Of a stretch of 64,000 bases of DNA, positions 9,760-18,001 are shown one piece after another. Position 1 is the first letter of the stretch. Each line of letters opens with the position of its first letter. A model generated the notes under the pieces. That model was not told the origin of the DNA and ran no database searches. It was given only the letters and a program-made list of their open reading frames with translations. A program made the position numbers and the translations under genes. Origin of the DNA: Candidatus Acidiferrales bacterium (GTDB taxonomy: Bacteria; Acidobacteriota; Terriglobia; Acidiferrales; UBA7541); NCBI GenBank assembly GCA_035934015.1, contig DASYYH010000027.1:186001-250000 (forward strand). Direction: 5' to 3'.

Positions 9760-9788
9760 TTGACAGATAGTTAATCATCTGGTACATA
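9760..9788 (+). promoter_or_regulatory. Strong sigma70-type promoter of the predicted small RNA
   Basis: A perfect TTGACA (9760-9765) is followed after 17 bp by TACATA (9783-9788); CATAGT at 9785-9790 is an alternative -10 with a 19-bp spacer. Start would fall around 9794-9797, exactly at the base of the first hairpin. Confidence 0.6.
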
Positions 9789-9794
9789 GTAGTT

Positions 9795-9872
9795 AGCAGC
9801 CTGGAAAAACCCAGGCTGCAAACGATAGCGATGGAAGTATGCAAGGCCACGGCGACGTGGCCTTTTTGTTTT
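9795..9872 (+). ncRNA. Predicted intergenic small RNA with two hairpins
   Basis: A transcript of about 78 nt fits between a consensus promoter and a perfect intrinsic terminator. Hairpin 1 has a perfect 9-bp stem (9796-9804 with 9811-9819) and an A-rich AAAAAC loop. A 23-nt linker, mostly purine, follows. Hairpin 2 has a perfect 9-bp stem (9843-9851 with 9856-9864) capped by a GCGA tetraloop and followed by a U tract. No protein gene follows in this orientation before dcd, which is on the other strand, so it is not an attenuator for a downstream gene. I could not match it to a known riboswitch or sRNA class by eye. An 18-codon ATG frame (9831-9887) crosses the terminator and lacks a ribosome site. 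Confidence 0.55.
9843..9872 (+). terminator. Rho-independent terminator of the small RNA
   Basis: Perfect 9-bp stem AAGGCCACG/CGTGGCCTT with GCGA loop, followed by TTTGTTTT (9865-9872). Confidence 0.8.
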
Positions 9873-10017
9873 CACGAAGCGCCGTAGCTGCATTCTGGCG
9901 AAGGAGTTTCGCTTTTAGGAGGGAACCCGGCACAGCCACTGCAGCGTCGGGCGCGCCGTAGCCAGCCCCCCCTGGGCGGGCCTTGGCGAAGGCGGGCTTT
10001 TTATGCGCTTTAGGAGA

Positions 10018-10133
10018 TTCGAATCGCGAATCTATGAAGAATTAGAACTCGAGGCAACTGACACAGAACAAACAACGGGAGGTCGTTCTAATCGCTGATT
10101 CTTTCGATTTTTTGCGAAATCCAGCGATTAGAA
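10018..10133 (+). repeat. Two-box intergenic element, copy A, with attached inverted repeat
   Basis: The boxes TTCGAATCG (10018) and TTCTAATCG (10086) are 68 bp apart. The segment between them matches copy B at roughly three quarters of positions. The second box is also the left arm of a perfect 12-bp inverted repeat, TTCTAATCGCTG (10086-10097) with CAGCGATTAGAA (10122-10133), whose loop contains a smaller TTTCG/CGAAA stem. Confidence 0.65.
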
Positions 10134-10209
10134 ATCCTCGCCTCCGTCCGCCATTTTTCCCGATTCGGGAAATCGCCCGCCTCGTCAGGCTTGCCCACCG
10201 CGGCGGGAA

Positions 10210-10298
10210 TTCTAATCGAGTTTCTATGAGAAATAAGAACTCAATGCAACTCGCACAAAACAAACAGTCGGACTCATTTCTAATCGAGTTTTCTCGCC
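10210..10298 (+). repeat. Two-box intergenic element, copy B
   Basis: TTCTAATCGAG occurs at 10210 and again at 10278, the same 68-bp period as copy A. Shared internal blocks include TCTATGA, AGAACTC, GCAACT and ACAAACA in the same order. Copy B starts 192 bp after copy A in the same orientation. Confidence 0.65.
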
Positions 10299-10390
10299 AA
10301 AATTTCTCGCCTTCCGTCCGTTCTCGGACACCACGGCTCGCCGTTGGCAGACGCGCCGCCGCCCCTCAGCCGCAAGCCGGCACAGCTTCC

Positions 10391-10945
10391 CTACAGTCGC
10401 GGCAGGACGATTCCCTGCTGCGACTGATACTTGCCCTTTTTGTCTTTGTAGGAGATTTCGCAAACTTCGTCGGATTCGAAAAAAATCACCTGGCAAAGCC
10501 CTTCGTTGGCGTAGATGCGCGCTGGCAGCGGCGTTGTATTGCTGATTTCCAGCGTGACGTAGCCCTCCCACTCCGGCTCGAATGGCGTCACGTTGACGAT
10601 GATTCCGCAGCGCGCGTATGTCGATTTCCCCACGCAGATCGTCAGCACGCTTCGTGGAATGCGGAAATATTCCACGGAGCGCGCCAGCGCAAACGAATTC
10701 GGCGGAACGATGCACACAGGCCCTTTGAACTCCACAAACGAGCGCGCGTCAAATTGCTTCGGATCGACAATCGTCGAATTGACGTTGGTGAAAATGCGAA
10801 ATTCATCGGCTACGCGCATATCGTAGCCATAAGACGACACGCCATAACTGATGACGCCATCGCGCACCTGGCGATCCGCAAACGGCTCGATCATTTTATG
10901 TTCGCGCGCCATCTTCGTTATCCAGCGATCCGACTTCACGCTCAT
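10391..10945 (-). CDS. dcd: dCTP deaminase
   Basis: Dcd converts dCTP to dUTP, feeding dTMP synthesis through dUTPase. The 184-residue protein is close to the usual 185-195. It shows the trimeric dUTPase-like fold motifs: [13 protein letters not shown] near residue 36, [18 protein letters not shown] near 95-113, and the catalytic-glutamate segment [19 protein letters not shown] near 128-146. A GGAGG ribosome site precedes ATG 10945. It is divergent from the HU-like gene. Some family members are bifunctional (dCTP deaminase plus dUTPase); that cannot be decided here. Confidence 0.95.
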   Translation of the reverse strand: MSVKSDRWITKMAREHKMIEPFADRQVRDGVISYGVSSYGYDMRVADEFRIFTNVNSTIVDPKQFDARSFVEFKGPVCIVPPNSFALARSVEYFRIPRSVLTICVGKSTYARCGIIVNVTPFEPEWEGYVTLEISNTTPLPARIYANEGLCQVIFFESDEVCEISYKDKKGKYQSQQGIVLPRL

Positions 10946-11006
10946 TCGATTCCTCCGGAGAAATCCATTTCGAAAAGGCGCGAAATGTTATTACACCGCG
11001 TGCAGC

Positions 11007-11036
11007 TTGACAACCTGCAACCGCGCCATCTAGCAT
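11007..11036 (+). promoter_or_regulatory. Sigma70-type promoter of the HU-like gene
   Basis: TTGACA (11007-11012), 18-bp spacer, TAGCAT (11031-11036). Transcription would begin near 11043, just ahead of the AAGGAG ribosome site at 11048-11053. Confidence 0.55.
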
Positions 11037-11065
11037 ACCTTGCGGCAAAGGAGCGGCTTGCTTCC

Positions 11066-11332
11066 ATGATCAAACTCGATATCGTCAATGCAGTCGTGCA
11101 GCGCACCAACATTCCTCGCACCAAGGCCGAACAGGCTGTCGAGACTGTTTTTGAAGCTTTGAAGAACGCTCTCGGACGCGGCGAGCGCATTGAACTTCGC
11201 CGTTTCGGTGTATTTAACGTCAAGCCGCGCAAGACGGGCATCGGACGCAATCCGCGCACGGGCCAGCAGGTAAACATTCAGCCGGGAAAAGCAGTTCGCT
11301 TCAAACCCGGAAAAGAGTTGCAGGCGCTCTAG
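11066..11332 (+). CDS. HU/IHF-family DNA-binding protein
   Basis: Histone-like nucleoid protein of 88 residues, the typical length. It starts MIKLDIVNAVVQ at ATG 11066 with AAGGAG 12 bases upstream. The dimerisation helices occupy residues 1-45, the GRGERIELRRFGVF strand about 38-51, and the DNA-binding arm with GRNPRTGQQVNIQPG about 59-73. The arm proline-containing signature is intact. HU-type proteins bend and compact DNA as dimers. Whether it behaves as HU or as an IHF-like subunit cannot be told. A longer frame upstream reads through intergenic repeats and is not coding. Confidence 0.93.
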   Translation: MIKLDIVNAVVQRTNIPRTKAEQAVETVFEALKNALGRGERIELRRFGVFNVKPRKTGIGRNPRTGQQVNIQPGKAVRFKPGKELQAL

Positions 11333-11372
11333 CTCCATTTTCTTTCGCATCCGAAATTTGCGTCTTCTCCAG

Positions 11373-11401
11373 TTGGCGCGGTCGCTGCCAGCGTGTAATC
11401 T
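11373..11401 (+). promoter_or_regulatory. Promoter of the M50 protease gene, possibly leaderless
   Basis: TTGGCG (11373-11378), 17-bp spacer, TAATCT (11396-11401), then six bases to GTG 11408. That spacing would put the start point at the start codon. A TATAAT at 11401-11406 overlaps the same site. No Shine-Dalgarno is present. Confidence 0.4.
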
Positions 11402-11407
11402 ATAATT

Positions 11408-12394
11408 GTGGATTCTGGCAACGGACATTCTCGCCCGCCAGTAGAAATTGTTGATCCGGGCTATCCCCTTTTTCTCCAGCCGCGGATTATTTATCCTTCG
11501 CCGCAGAAGCGGCCCTTTGTTCTTTCGCTCGTTCTTTTTGTTCTCACGATGATTTCGACGCTGGCTGTTGGCCGCGAATTCTGCGTATCGTATGCGCAAA
11601 ATCGTGCGCCCTTCTCAGGAATCGATAATCCTTATGTCCCCACGTTTCACGCTCTGATTCATCCGCGCCTGTTGCTGGGCGGAATTCCTTTTGCGTTCAC
11701 GTTGATTGGAATTCTACTGGCGCACGAATTGGGGCATTACTTTACGTGCCGCTATTACAGAATTGACGCGAGCTATCCGTATTTTCTTCCGGCGCCGACG
11801 ATCATTGGAACGTTCGGCGCGTTCATTCGCATTCGCTCGCCGATCGTCAACCGCAAAGCATTATTTGATGTGGGATTTTCGGGGCCGGTCGTGGGATTCA
11901 TCCTGGCAGTCCCAATTCTTGCGTATGGCGTGTATACATCCAAGATCGTGCCGGGCGTGCAAAGTGGCGCGGCTGTCGTCTTTGGCAGTCCGCCGCTGAT
12001 GAAATTTTTTTTGGAGCTTTTTCATCCGGGCGTGCGCGAAAGCAATATTCTTCTGAGCCCCATCGCCCTTGCGGCATGGGTGGGACTGCTGGTCACGGCG
12101 ATCAATCTTCTGCCGGTCGGGCAGCTTGACGGCGGGCACATCGTTTACAGCGTCACCAGCGGTTACCACCGATTGATTTCGCCGCTATTCGGAATCGGAC
12201 TTCTTATCATGGGCATCACCTACTGGCACGACTGGGTGGTGTTTGCCCTGCTGCTGCTTTTCCTGGGATTTCGCCACCCGCCGTTGATTGACGTATGGAC
12301 TCCTCTTGACGCCAAGCGGCGCGCCTGGGCGGTTTTTGCGCTCATCATGTTTTTTCTTTGCTTCACGCCGACGCCGCTGAGCATCCCGCGCTGA
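11408..12394 (+). CDS. Site-2-protease-type membrane metalloprotease (peptidase M50)
   Basis: Intramembrane zinc protease, 328 residues with several hydrophobic helices. The HExxH motif is at residues 106-110 (AHELGHYF) in a membrane helix, and the third-ligand motif LPVGQLDGGH has its aspartate near 241. It lacks the PDZ domain of RseP, as in the compact M50 group. The first 40 residues are proline-rich and cytosolic. The GTG 11408 start has no ribosome site but sits directly after a -10-like box, so it may be leaderless. Substrate is unknown; anti-sigma factors or membrane proteins are the usual targets of the family. Confidence 0.9.
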   Translation: MDSGNGHSRPPVEIVDPGYPLFLQPRIIYPSPQKRPFVLSLVLFVLTMISTLAVGREFCVSYAQNRAPFSGIDNPYVPTFHALIHPRLLLGGIPFAFTLIGILLAHELGHYFTCRYYRIDASYPYFLPAPTIIGTFGAFIRIRSPIVNRKALFDVGFSGPVVGFILAVPILAYGVYTSKIVPGVQSGAAVVFGSPPLMKFFLELFHPGVRESNILLSPIALAAWVGLLVTAINLLPVGQLDGGHIVYSVTSGYHRLISPLFGIGLLIMGITYWHDWVVFALLLLFLGFRHPPLIDVWTPLDAKRRAWAVFALIMFFLCFTPTPLSIPR

Positions 12395-12426
12395 GGGTCT
12401 TTTTTCAGGCGCTGAGGATCGCAACC

Positions 12427-14853
12427 TCAAAGCAAGCTAGCGGGATCGACATCCACGATCACGGCACTATCGGGAATTTCTTTTTTTGCACAGAATTCCA
12501 GGCAGCCATCGAGCACTTGAGCGAGCAGGCGGCGGTTCGGCGTTTTCAATAAAATTTGGAACCGAAATTCGCGCCGCAATTTTGAGAGAGCAGCGGCGGC
12601 CGGCCCGAGGACTTTCAGTTCGCTGATTTTCTTGGCATCCAGGAAGCTCGTGAGCGCACGGCACCATCGGATCGCATTCTCTATCTTGCGATCGCGCACC
12701 AAAATATTAGCCAGCGCGATGAACGGCGGATAATGCATCATACGGCGAAAATGAATCTCTCTCTCGAAGAATCTGCGATAGTCCTGGTCCACGGCATGCT
12801 GAATCGCGTAATGCTCGGGATAATACGTCTCAATCAGCACTTCGCCCTGCAGCTTTCCGCGTCCGGCGCGTCCGGCCACTTGAGTGAGAAGTTGAAATGT
12901 TCTTTCCGCGGCGCGGAAATCGGGCCGCCCCAGCGCCAAGTCAGCGGAAACAACGCCCACCAGAGTCACGCGCTCGAAGTCATGTCCCTTTGCAACCATT
13001 TGCGTGCCGACGAGCAAATCAAGTTCGCCGCGCGCAAAAGCGCCGAGGACTTTTTGATACTCTTTTTTTGTGCGCACCGTATCGCGGTCGAGGCGAGCGA
13101 TGCGCGCTTTCGGAAACTGTTCGCGCAAATATTCTTCGACGCGCTCCGCGCCATCACCCACGAAATACAAATACTCGGATTTGCACTTGGGGCAGAGTTT
13201 CGGCACAGGCGCCGAATATCCGCAATAATGACATTCGATGCGTGCGCGGTTTTTGTGGTACGAAAGGGCGATGCTGCAATTCTTACATTCGATTCCCGCG
13301 CCGCAGCTCCGGCAAAGCAAGTACCAAGAATATCCACGCCGGTTGATGAGAACGAGCGCTTGAGTGCCTGCTTCGAATCGCAGTGCGATCGCCGCCAGGA
13401 GTGAAGCGGAAACTGGAGCGGCGCGCTGCATCTGGCGAAATTCCTCGCGAAGATCAACGAGCTTTACGGCTGCCAGCGGACGATTTTCGACGCGCGTCTT
13501 CAGCTCCAGCAAGCGATATTTTCCTATCTGGGCATTGTGGAAACTTTCGAGAGAGGGCGTGGCGGATCCAAGCAGCGCCACGGCGCTCTCGAGCCGTGCA
13601 CGAACGATCGCCACGTCGCGCCCGTGATAACGCGGCGTCTCTTCCTGCTTGTAGCCTGACTCCTGTTCCTCGTCGACGATGATCAGCCCCAAATTTTCCA
13701 GCGGCGCAAACACCGCCGAGCGTGTGCCGACAACGATTCGCGCCTCGCCGCGCCGCACGCGCCACCATTCCCGCGCGCGCTCATTTTTTGCGAGCCCGCT
13801 ATGCAGCACGGCGACAAAATCGCCGAACCGCGCGCGGACCTGGCGGCTGAGCCACAACGTGAGCGCAATTTCCGGGACGAGGACAATGGCAGTCCGCCCT
13901 TGTGCAAGGGCCGACTCGATGGCGGCCAGGTAAACCTCCGTCTTTCCGCTTCCTGTGACTCCATGAAGCAAAGCAGCCGTGAAAGTTTTCGAGGCGAGCC
14001 ATTCGCGCACGATGGTCGCGGCTCTTTCCTGCTCGGCATTCAGCACATTGGCAGGCGGAATGAAATCCGTATCCCATGGATCCTCTTCGGCGGTCAGCGG
14101 TTCTTCCCAAGTTGTTACTTTCCCCTGCTTTTCCAGGCGCGCAACGACGGCGCGGGAGACGTCCTGTTTCAACAAGAACGGCAAGGGCAACGGCCCGCGC
14201 TCGGCCGAGAGCATTTCGCGGATTTTTTCTTCTGTCGCGCCACTAGCGGCCGCATGCGAGCTCCACGCGACGATTTTTTTCATGCGCTCGCGCTTGCGGC
14301 GCATGCGGTCACTGGCGCGCAAATATCCGCGGCGCACAAGGCTCTCCGCCGACGCCTCGCCTCCCGAGATGCGTTGCAGGCGCGAAGAGACAACCGGTTT
14401 CCCCGCGCGTTCGAGGATTTCCAGTAATGCTAGATCCAAGGAATTTCCTGGACTCAGCGACTCTCGCTGCCGCAATTCCTGCAGGAATCCGCTGCCGTGT
14501 TCCGTGAGCGCATATTCACGGCCATGGCGCAACTCCGCCAAGGGAGGCAGCATGGCACGCAACGTCTCGCCGAGGGGCGCGACGTAATAGCGGCTCACCC
14601 AAATTCCCAGTTCGATTAATTTCGCGGACAGCACGGGGACAGGATCCAACAGCTCGGCAATTTCTTTTGTGTTCTTTCCCTCCGGAGGTTTAGCGCCGAC
14701 GCTCACGACGACACCAACCATTGCGCGATTGCGAAACGGCACGACGACGCGGCTCCCGATGAGTTCCGCAGAGGCCAAGGATTCAGGAATCGCGTAGGTA
14801 AACGATGAACGCAGCGGAACGGGCAGCGCGACTTCGCAGAATCTTGCAGTCAT
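12427..14853 (-). CDS. priA: Primosomal protein N' (replication restart helicase PriA)
   Basis: PriA recognises stalled forks and reloads the replicative helicase. The 808-residue product has the N-terminal 3'-DNA-binding domain (about 1-100) and a Walker A motif GVTGSGKTEVYLAAI near residue 298. The helicase box DEEQESGYKQEETPRYHGRD follows near 391-410. The zinc-binding insert is present, with paired cysteines in CRSCGAGIECKNC and CHYCGY...CPKCKSEY (about 510-550). The C-terminal helicase domain has GTQMVAKGHDF. It is last in the long minus-strand run and convergent with the M50 gene. All key motifs are present. Confidence 0.96.
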   Translation of the reverse strand: MTARFCEVALPVPLRSSFTYAIPESLASAELIGSRVVVPFRNRAMVGVVVSVGAKPPEGKNTKEIAELLDPVPVLSAKLIELGIWVSRYYVAPLGETLRAMLPPLAELRHGREYALTEHGSGFLQELRQRESLSPGNSLDLALLEILERAGKPVVSSRLQRISGGEASAESLVRRGYLRASDRMRRKRERMKKIVAWSSHAAASGATEEKIREMLSAERGPLPLPFLLKQDVSRAVVARLEKQGKVTTWEEPLTAEEDPWDTDFIPPANVLNAEQERAATIVREWLASKTFTAALLHGVTGSGKTEVYLAAIESALAQGRTAIVLVPEIALTLWLSRQVRARFGDFVAVLHSGLAKNERAREWWRVRRGEARIVVGTRSAVFAPLENLGLIIVDEEQESGYKQEETPRYHGRDVAIVRARLESAVALLGSATPSLESFHNAQIGKYRLLELKTRVENRPLAAVKLVDLREEFRQMQRAAPVSASLLAAIALRFEAGTQALVLINRRGYSWYLLCRSCGAGIECKNCSIALSYHKNRARIECHYCGYSAPVPKLCPKCKSEYLYFVGDGAERVEEYLREQFPKARIARLDRDTVRTKKEYQKVLGAFARGELDLLVGTQMVAKGHDFERVTLVGVVSADLALGRPDFRAAERTFQLLTQVAGRAGRGKLQGEVLIETYYPEHYAIQHAVDQDYRRFFEREIHFRRMMHYPPFIALANILVRDRKIENAIRWCRALTSFLDAKKISELKVLGPAAAALSKLRREFRFQILLKTPNRRLLAQVLDGCLEFCAKKEIPDSAVIVDVDPASLL

Positions 14854-14912
14854 GTGGGATTAGTGTAACAGCATGGCTTGAGACGCAGAACCGGCTCTGC
14901 CTTAGCGCCTCG

Positions 14913-15803
14913 TTACACGCTGACGAGCGCGACTCCGGCAAAAATCAGCGCGACACCCAGCCACTGGCGCCGACCCAGCCTCTCGCGCAGGAATGCTGCG
15001 GCGAACAGCAACGTGACCACGCCATAGAGAGACGAGAGCACAGTAGCGATGGCGATTTCCTCCTGCTTGAATGCAAGATTATTGGCGACAAAGCCTGCCG
15101 TATCCGCAAGGGCAATGAAAAAAATCAGCCATGCCGAAGAGCCCCTCGGAATCTCCGCAGATTGTCCCAGCGGGCGAAGCAAGAGCAGCAGAACCGCGAA
15201 GGAAATGAGACGGATTACCCATACGGAAGCGAGTCCGCCGAAAATGGGCATCACGCGAAATCCCAAAATCCAATAATTCACGCCAAAACCCAGGGCTGCG
15301 GCGAGCGCCCATGGCACGCCGCGCAACACGTGGCGGCGATGATGGCCGGGGAGCTGGGAGTCATCGTGCGCTGCGATTTTCGATGGCAGCGCCAGAGCGG
15401 CGACGATTACTCCGACGATTACAAAGATCACACCGACGGCATGTGCGCGCGTCAATCGCTCGCCGGTCGAAATCGAAAGAACAACGGTCAACGCGGGATA
15501 ACTTGCGGCAATGGGAGAAACGAGCGCGAGGATGCCAATTTCAAAGGAACGATAAAGCGCCAGCGATGCCAGCACACTCAACATTCCTGCCAGAATGATC
15601 CATCCCCAAATGTCCCACCGCAGAGGCGGAAAAAATCTCGTCCAATGGCCCATTGCCGCCATGCAGGCCGTGAGGGCAAAAAGCCCCGCGAGCTGCATGA
15701 ACATGAGAGCGCGCAACGCTCCCACGCGGCGCGTCGCGAAGCGCGCCATGAAGTCCGCCACTCCCCAGCCGAAGGCCGCCGAAAGCCCGAGGAAAATTCC
15801 CAA
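14913..15803 (-). CDS. EamA/DMT-superfamily transporter
   Basis: Inner-membrane transporter of 296 residues with about ten hydrophobic helices in two EamA repeats. Repeat 1 begins ALSAAFGWGVADFMARFA and repeat 2 starts near residue 155. A hydrophilic loop rich in Lys/His lies in the middle (SKIAAHDDSQLPGHHRRH), followed by the second five-helix bundle ending in GVALIFAGVALVSV. Such proteins export metabolites or amino acids; the substrate is not predictable. It lies 59 bp upstream of priA and 143 bp downstream of udg, so it may have separate transcription. Confidence 0.88.
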   Translation of the reverse strand: MGIFLGLSAAFGWGVADFMARFATRRVGALRALMFMQLAGLFALTACMAAMGHWTRFFPPLRWDIWGWIILAGMLSVLASLALYRSFEIGILALVSPIAASYPALTVVLSISTGERLTRAHAVGVIFVIVGVIVAALALPSKIAAHDDSQLPGHHRRHVLRGVPWALAAALGFGVNYWILGFRVMPIFGGLASVWVIRLISFAVLLLLLRPLGQSAEIPRGSSAWLIFFIALADTAGFVANNLAFKQEEIAIATVLSSLYGVVTLLFAAAFLRERLGRRQWLGVALIFAGVALVSV

Positions 15804-15946
15804 CGCGCGTCTCCCTCAAGAGGCTTGAAATTTCGATTTGCAATACGCTGCACTGCCAACGAATTGCAGCGCAACAGTGTAACAGGAGGGTTCGATTCAA
15901 CCGAAAGCTGAATCGTCAACGGATGTGAAAGGAAAATAACAGGAAC

Positions 15947-16780
15947 TTACCGCCGCGCCGGAGGCTTCAATCCGAGATGCGCCATCACCTTTTTCAAATC
16001 TTCCCAGACTTCGCCCTTGGCATTTGGATTGCGGAGCAAATAGGCAGGATGGTAGGTGGCGAGCATCGGCACGCCGCGAAAATCCATCCACTGGCCGCGC
16101 AGGCGCGAAATCGACATCTTGGATCCCAAGAGCGATTGAAACGCCGTGGCACCCAGACAAACGATCGCCTTGGGGCGGATCACGGCGAGCTGGCGGAAAA
16201 GAAATGGCGAGCAAGTCTCGACTTCGCCAGGCTCAGGCACGCGATTCTGCGGCGGCCGGCATTTCACGACGTTGCAGATATATACGCCCTCGCGGCGCAA
16301 GCCCATGGCTTCGATCATTTGCGTGAGCAATTTTCCCGCGCGGCCGACGAAAGGCAGGCCTTGCACATCTTCGTCGTGTCCAGGGCCTTCGCCAACAAAA
16401 ACCAATTCCGCCCTAGGGTTGCCGGAACCAAAGACAATGTTTGTTCTCTGCTCACAGAGTTTGCAGCGCTTACAGTCGCCGATGTCCTCGCGAATGCGCT
16501 CCAAAGTGTCGTTTTCGATGCGTTCGCCGGATTCAAACAAAGAAGCGCTCTTGACGACAGGAGGCGCAGCCGCCAGCGACGCATTCTGGGATGGCAAAGG
16601 GAGATTGGGAACTGGAATGCGCGCCGCGGGAATGGAGTGGGAGGCCGGAATTTCCTCTTCTGCAGAATTGACTGCAGGCGCAACGGTGCGGGAAGAACGG
16701 CCGAGATAGAAAGAGGAAATATTCAGGTCATCGAAATACTGCAGCCAGGCTTCGACGCGCGCGCGGCTTTCCGAATTCAC
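15947..16780 (-). CDS. Uracil-DNA glycosylase, type-4 (iron-sulfur) family
   Basis: Removes uracil from DNA, starting base-excision repair. The catalytic domain (about residues 95-275) has the Fe-S cysteines CKRCKLC, motif 1 FVGEGPGHDEDVQGLPFVG, the loop CRPPQNRVPEPGEVETC supplying the other two cysteines, and motif 2 HPAYLLRNP. About 90 N-terminal residues are low-complexity and poorly conserved in appearance, making the protein longer (277) than a minimal type-4 enzyme. Such N-terminal extensions also occur in phage-polymerase-related UDG-like proteins. The start overlaps the coaBC stop by 4 bp (ATGA), so translation is coupled. The pairing with dcd at 10.4 kb is only proximity. Confidence 0.92.
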   Translation of the reverse strand: MNSESRARVEAWLQYFDDLNISSFYLGRSSRTVAPAVNSAEEEIPASHSIPAARIPVPNLPLPSQNASLAAAPPVVKSASLFESGERIENDTLERIREDIGDCKRCKLCEQRTNIVFGSGNPRAELVFVGEGPGHDEDVQGLPFVGRAGKLLTQMIEAMGLRREGVYICNVVKCRPPQNRVPEPGEVETCSPFLFRQLAVIRPKAIVCLGATAFQSLLGSKMSISRLRGQWMDFRGVPMLATYHPAYLLRNPNAKGEVWEDLKKVMAHLGLKPPARR

Positions 16781-17982
16781 TTCAAGCCTTTGCGAAGCTC
16801 CGCGACGTGATCGAAAATGCGGTTGGCGAGTTCGAATTTCGACATTTTCGGCAAGGCCAGTTCGCGGCCATCGCGCAGGAACAAGGTTACGATGTTTGTG
16901 CCGGTGTCGAATCCCGCGCCTTCCATCGTCACGTCATTAGCCACAATCATGTCCGCGCCCTTGGATTTCAGCTTATGGCGTGCGTTCTCCGCCACGCGCT
17001 CCGTTTCCGCAGCAAAACCGACCAGGATTTGTCCGGTCTTGTCTCGCGCGAGTTCACCGAGAATGTCGACCGTGGGCTCAAGTTCGAGCATTACGTGCCC
17101 CGCGCCACGCTTCATTTTCTGCGCCGCAGCGGCAACAGGCCGATAGTCCGCGACCGCCGCGGCCATAACCACGGCATCGGCAGAGCGAGCGCTTTCGCGC
17201 ACGGCGCGATGCATCTCCTCGGTGGAACGAACGGGCACCCAGTCCACTTCTGGAGGAGCTTTGAGTTCTGCCGGGCCGCTGATCAGGATGACATGCGCGC
17301 CACGCCGCGCGGCAGCATCCGCGAGGGCATATCCCATCTTCCCCGACGAGCGATTCGTCAACATCCGGACAGGATCGAGCTCTTCGACCGTGGGGCCTGC
17401 GGTGACGACAACCGTCATGCCGTCCAGATCGTGCTTCAAACCAAGAGTCTCGCACACGGCGCTGGCGATGGCTTCGGTACCTGCCAGGCGACCCGGCCCG
17501 GTCATCCCACAAGCGAGGTAGCCTTCATCCGGCTGGACGACACGCACGCCGCGCGCCCTGAGCGTCTCCAGATTTTTCTGGGTCGCAGGATGCTCCCACA
17601 TGTTGACGTTCATCGCGGGGGCGACGATCACAGGCGCTTTGGTCGCAAGGTACAACGTTGTCAAAAAATCGTCTGCGACGCCATTGGCGAGCTTCGCCAA
17701 AATGTCCGCCGTTGCCGGCGCAACGAGGAGCAAGTCGATCCGCTGCGCGACGGCGATATGTTCGATGGCGCTTTCGACATTTGCAGCGGATTCCCTTTCG
17801 CCAAAAAGTCCAGTAATTACCTTTTGCCCGGTGAGCGCAGCGAATGTGAGCGGCGTGACGAATTCCTGCGCTCCTCGCGTCATCACAACCTGGACGTCGA
17901 TTTTTTCCTGCTGCAGACGGCGAACAAGCTCCGCCGCCTTATAAGCAGCCACTCCGCCCGAGACTCCCAACGCGACGCGCAT
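16777..17982 (-). CDS. coaBC: Bifunctional phosphopantothenoylcysteine decarboxylase / phosphopantothenate-cysteine ligase
   Basis: CoaBC makes 4'-phosphopantetheine from phosphopantothenate and cysteine in CoA synthesis. The 401-residue product is the standard fused form. The CoaC flavin domain (about 1-185) has GVSGGVAAYK at the N-terminus, the catalytic histidine region IEHIAVAQ, APAMNVNMWEHP and the active-site cysteine loop CGMTGPGRLA. The CoaB domain (about 190-400) has VTAGPTVEELDPVRMLTNRS and KMKRG. It is upstream-coupled to rpoZ (19-bp gap) and overlaps udg by 4 bp. The rpoZ-coaBC-priA neighbourhood is conserved in many bacteria. Confidence 0.96.
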   Translation of the reverse strand: MRVALGVSGGVAAYKAAELVRRLQQEKIDVQVVMTRGAQEFVTPLTFAALTGQKVITGLFGERESAANVESAIEHIAVAQRIDLLLVAPATADILAKLANGVADDFLTTLYLATKAPVIVAPAMNVNMWEHPATQKNLETLRARGVRVVQPDEGYLACGMTGPGRLAGTEAIASAVCETLGLKHDLDGMTVVVTAGPTVEELDPVRMLTNRSSGKMGYALADAAARRGAHVILISGPAELKAPPEVDWVPVRSTEEMHRAVRESARSADAVVMAAAVADYRPVAAAAQKMKRGAGHVMLELEPTVDILGELARDKTGQILVGFAAETERVAENARHKLKSKGADMIVANDVTMEGAGFDTGTNIVTLFLRDGRELALPKMSKFELANRIFDHVAELRKGLK

Positions 17983-18001
17983 CGATATTTCCTACGAAAG
18001 C

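Larger units (their letters stand above)
9873..10390. other. Gene-free intergenic stretch with short hairpins and two-box elements
   Basis: No credible gene was seen in this stretch. It holds a weak hairpin with a T tract (GCCTT-GGCG-AAGGC at 9980-9993, T run at 9998-10002), two copies of a two-box element (annotated separately) and a TTGCCCACCGCGGCGGG stretch at 10190-10206. That stretch resembles the palindromes at 50.5 and 57.4 kb. A minus-strand 73-codon frame at 10042-10263 is only the repeat read as protein. Confidence 0.6.

Noticed and set aside
9795-9872. Cyclic di-GMP-I (GEMM) or another known riboswitch
   Set aside because: The purine-rich linker recalls GEMM, but the conserved aptamer arrangement and a downstream same-strand gene are missing, so I leave it as an unclassified small RNA.
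9831-9887. 18-codon reading frame starting ATG 9831
   Set aside because: No ribosome site and it runs through the terminator hairpin.
10042-10263. 73-codon minus-strand frame between the small RNA and dcd
   Set aside because: It is only the two-box element copies read as protein, with two similar Cys-containing ends.
10112-11065. Long plus-strand frame continuous with the HU-like gene
   Set aside because: It reads through the two-box elements and antisense to dcd; the true HU-like start is ATG 11066 with AAGGAG.
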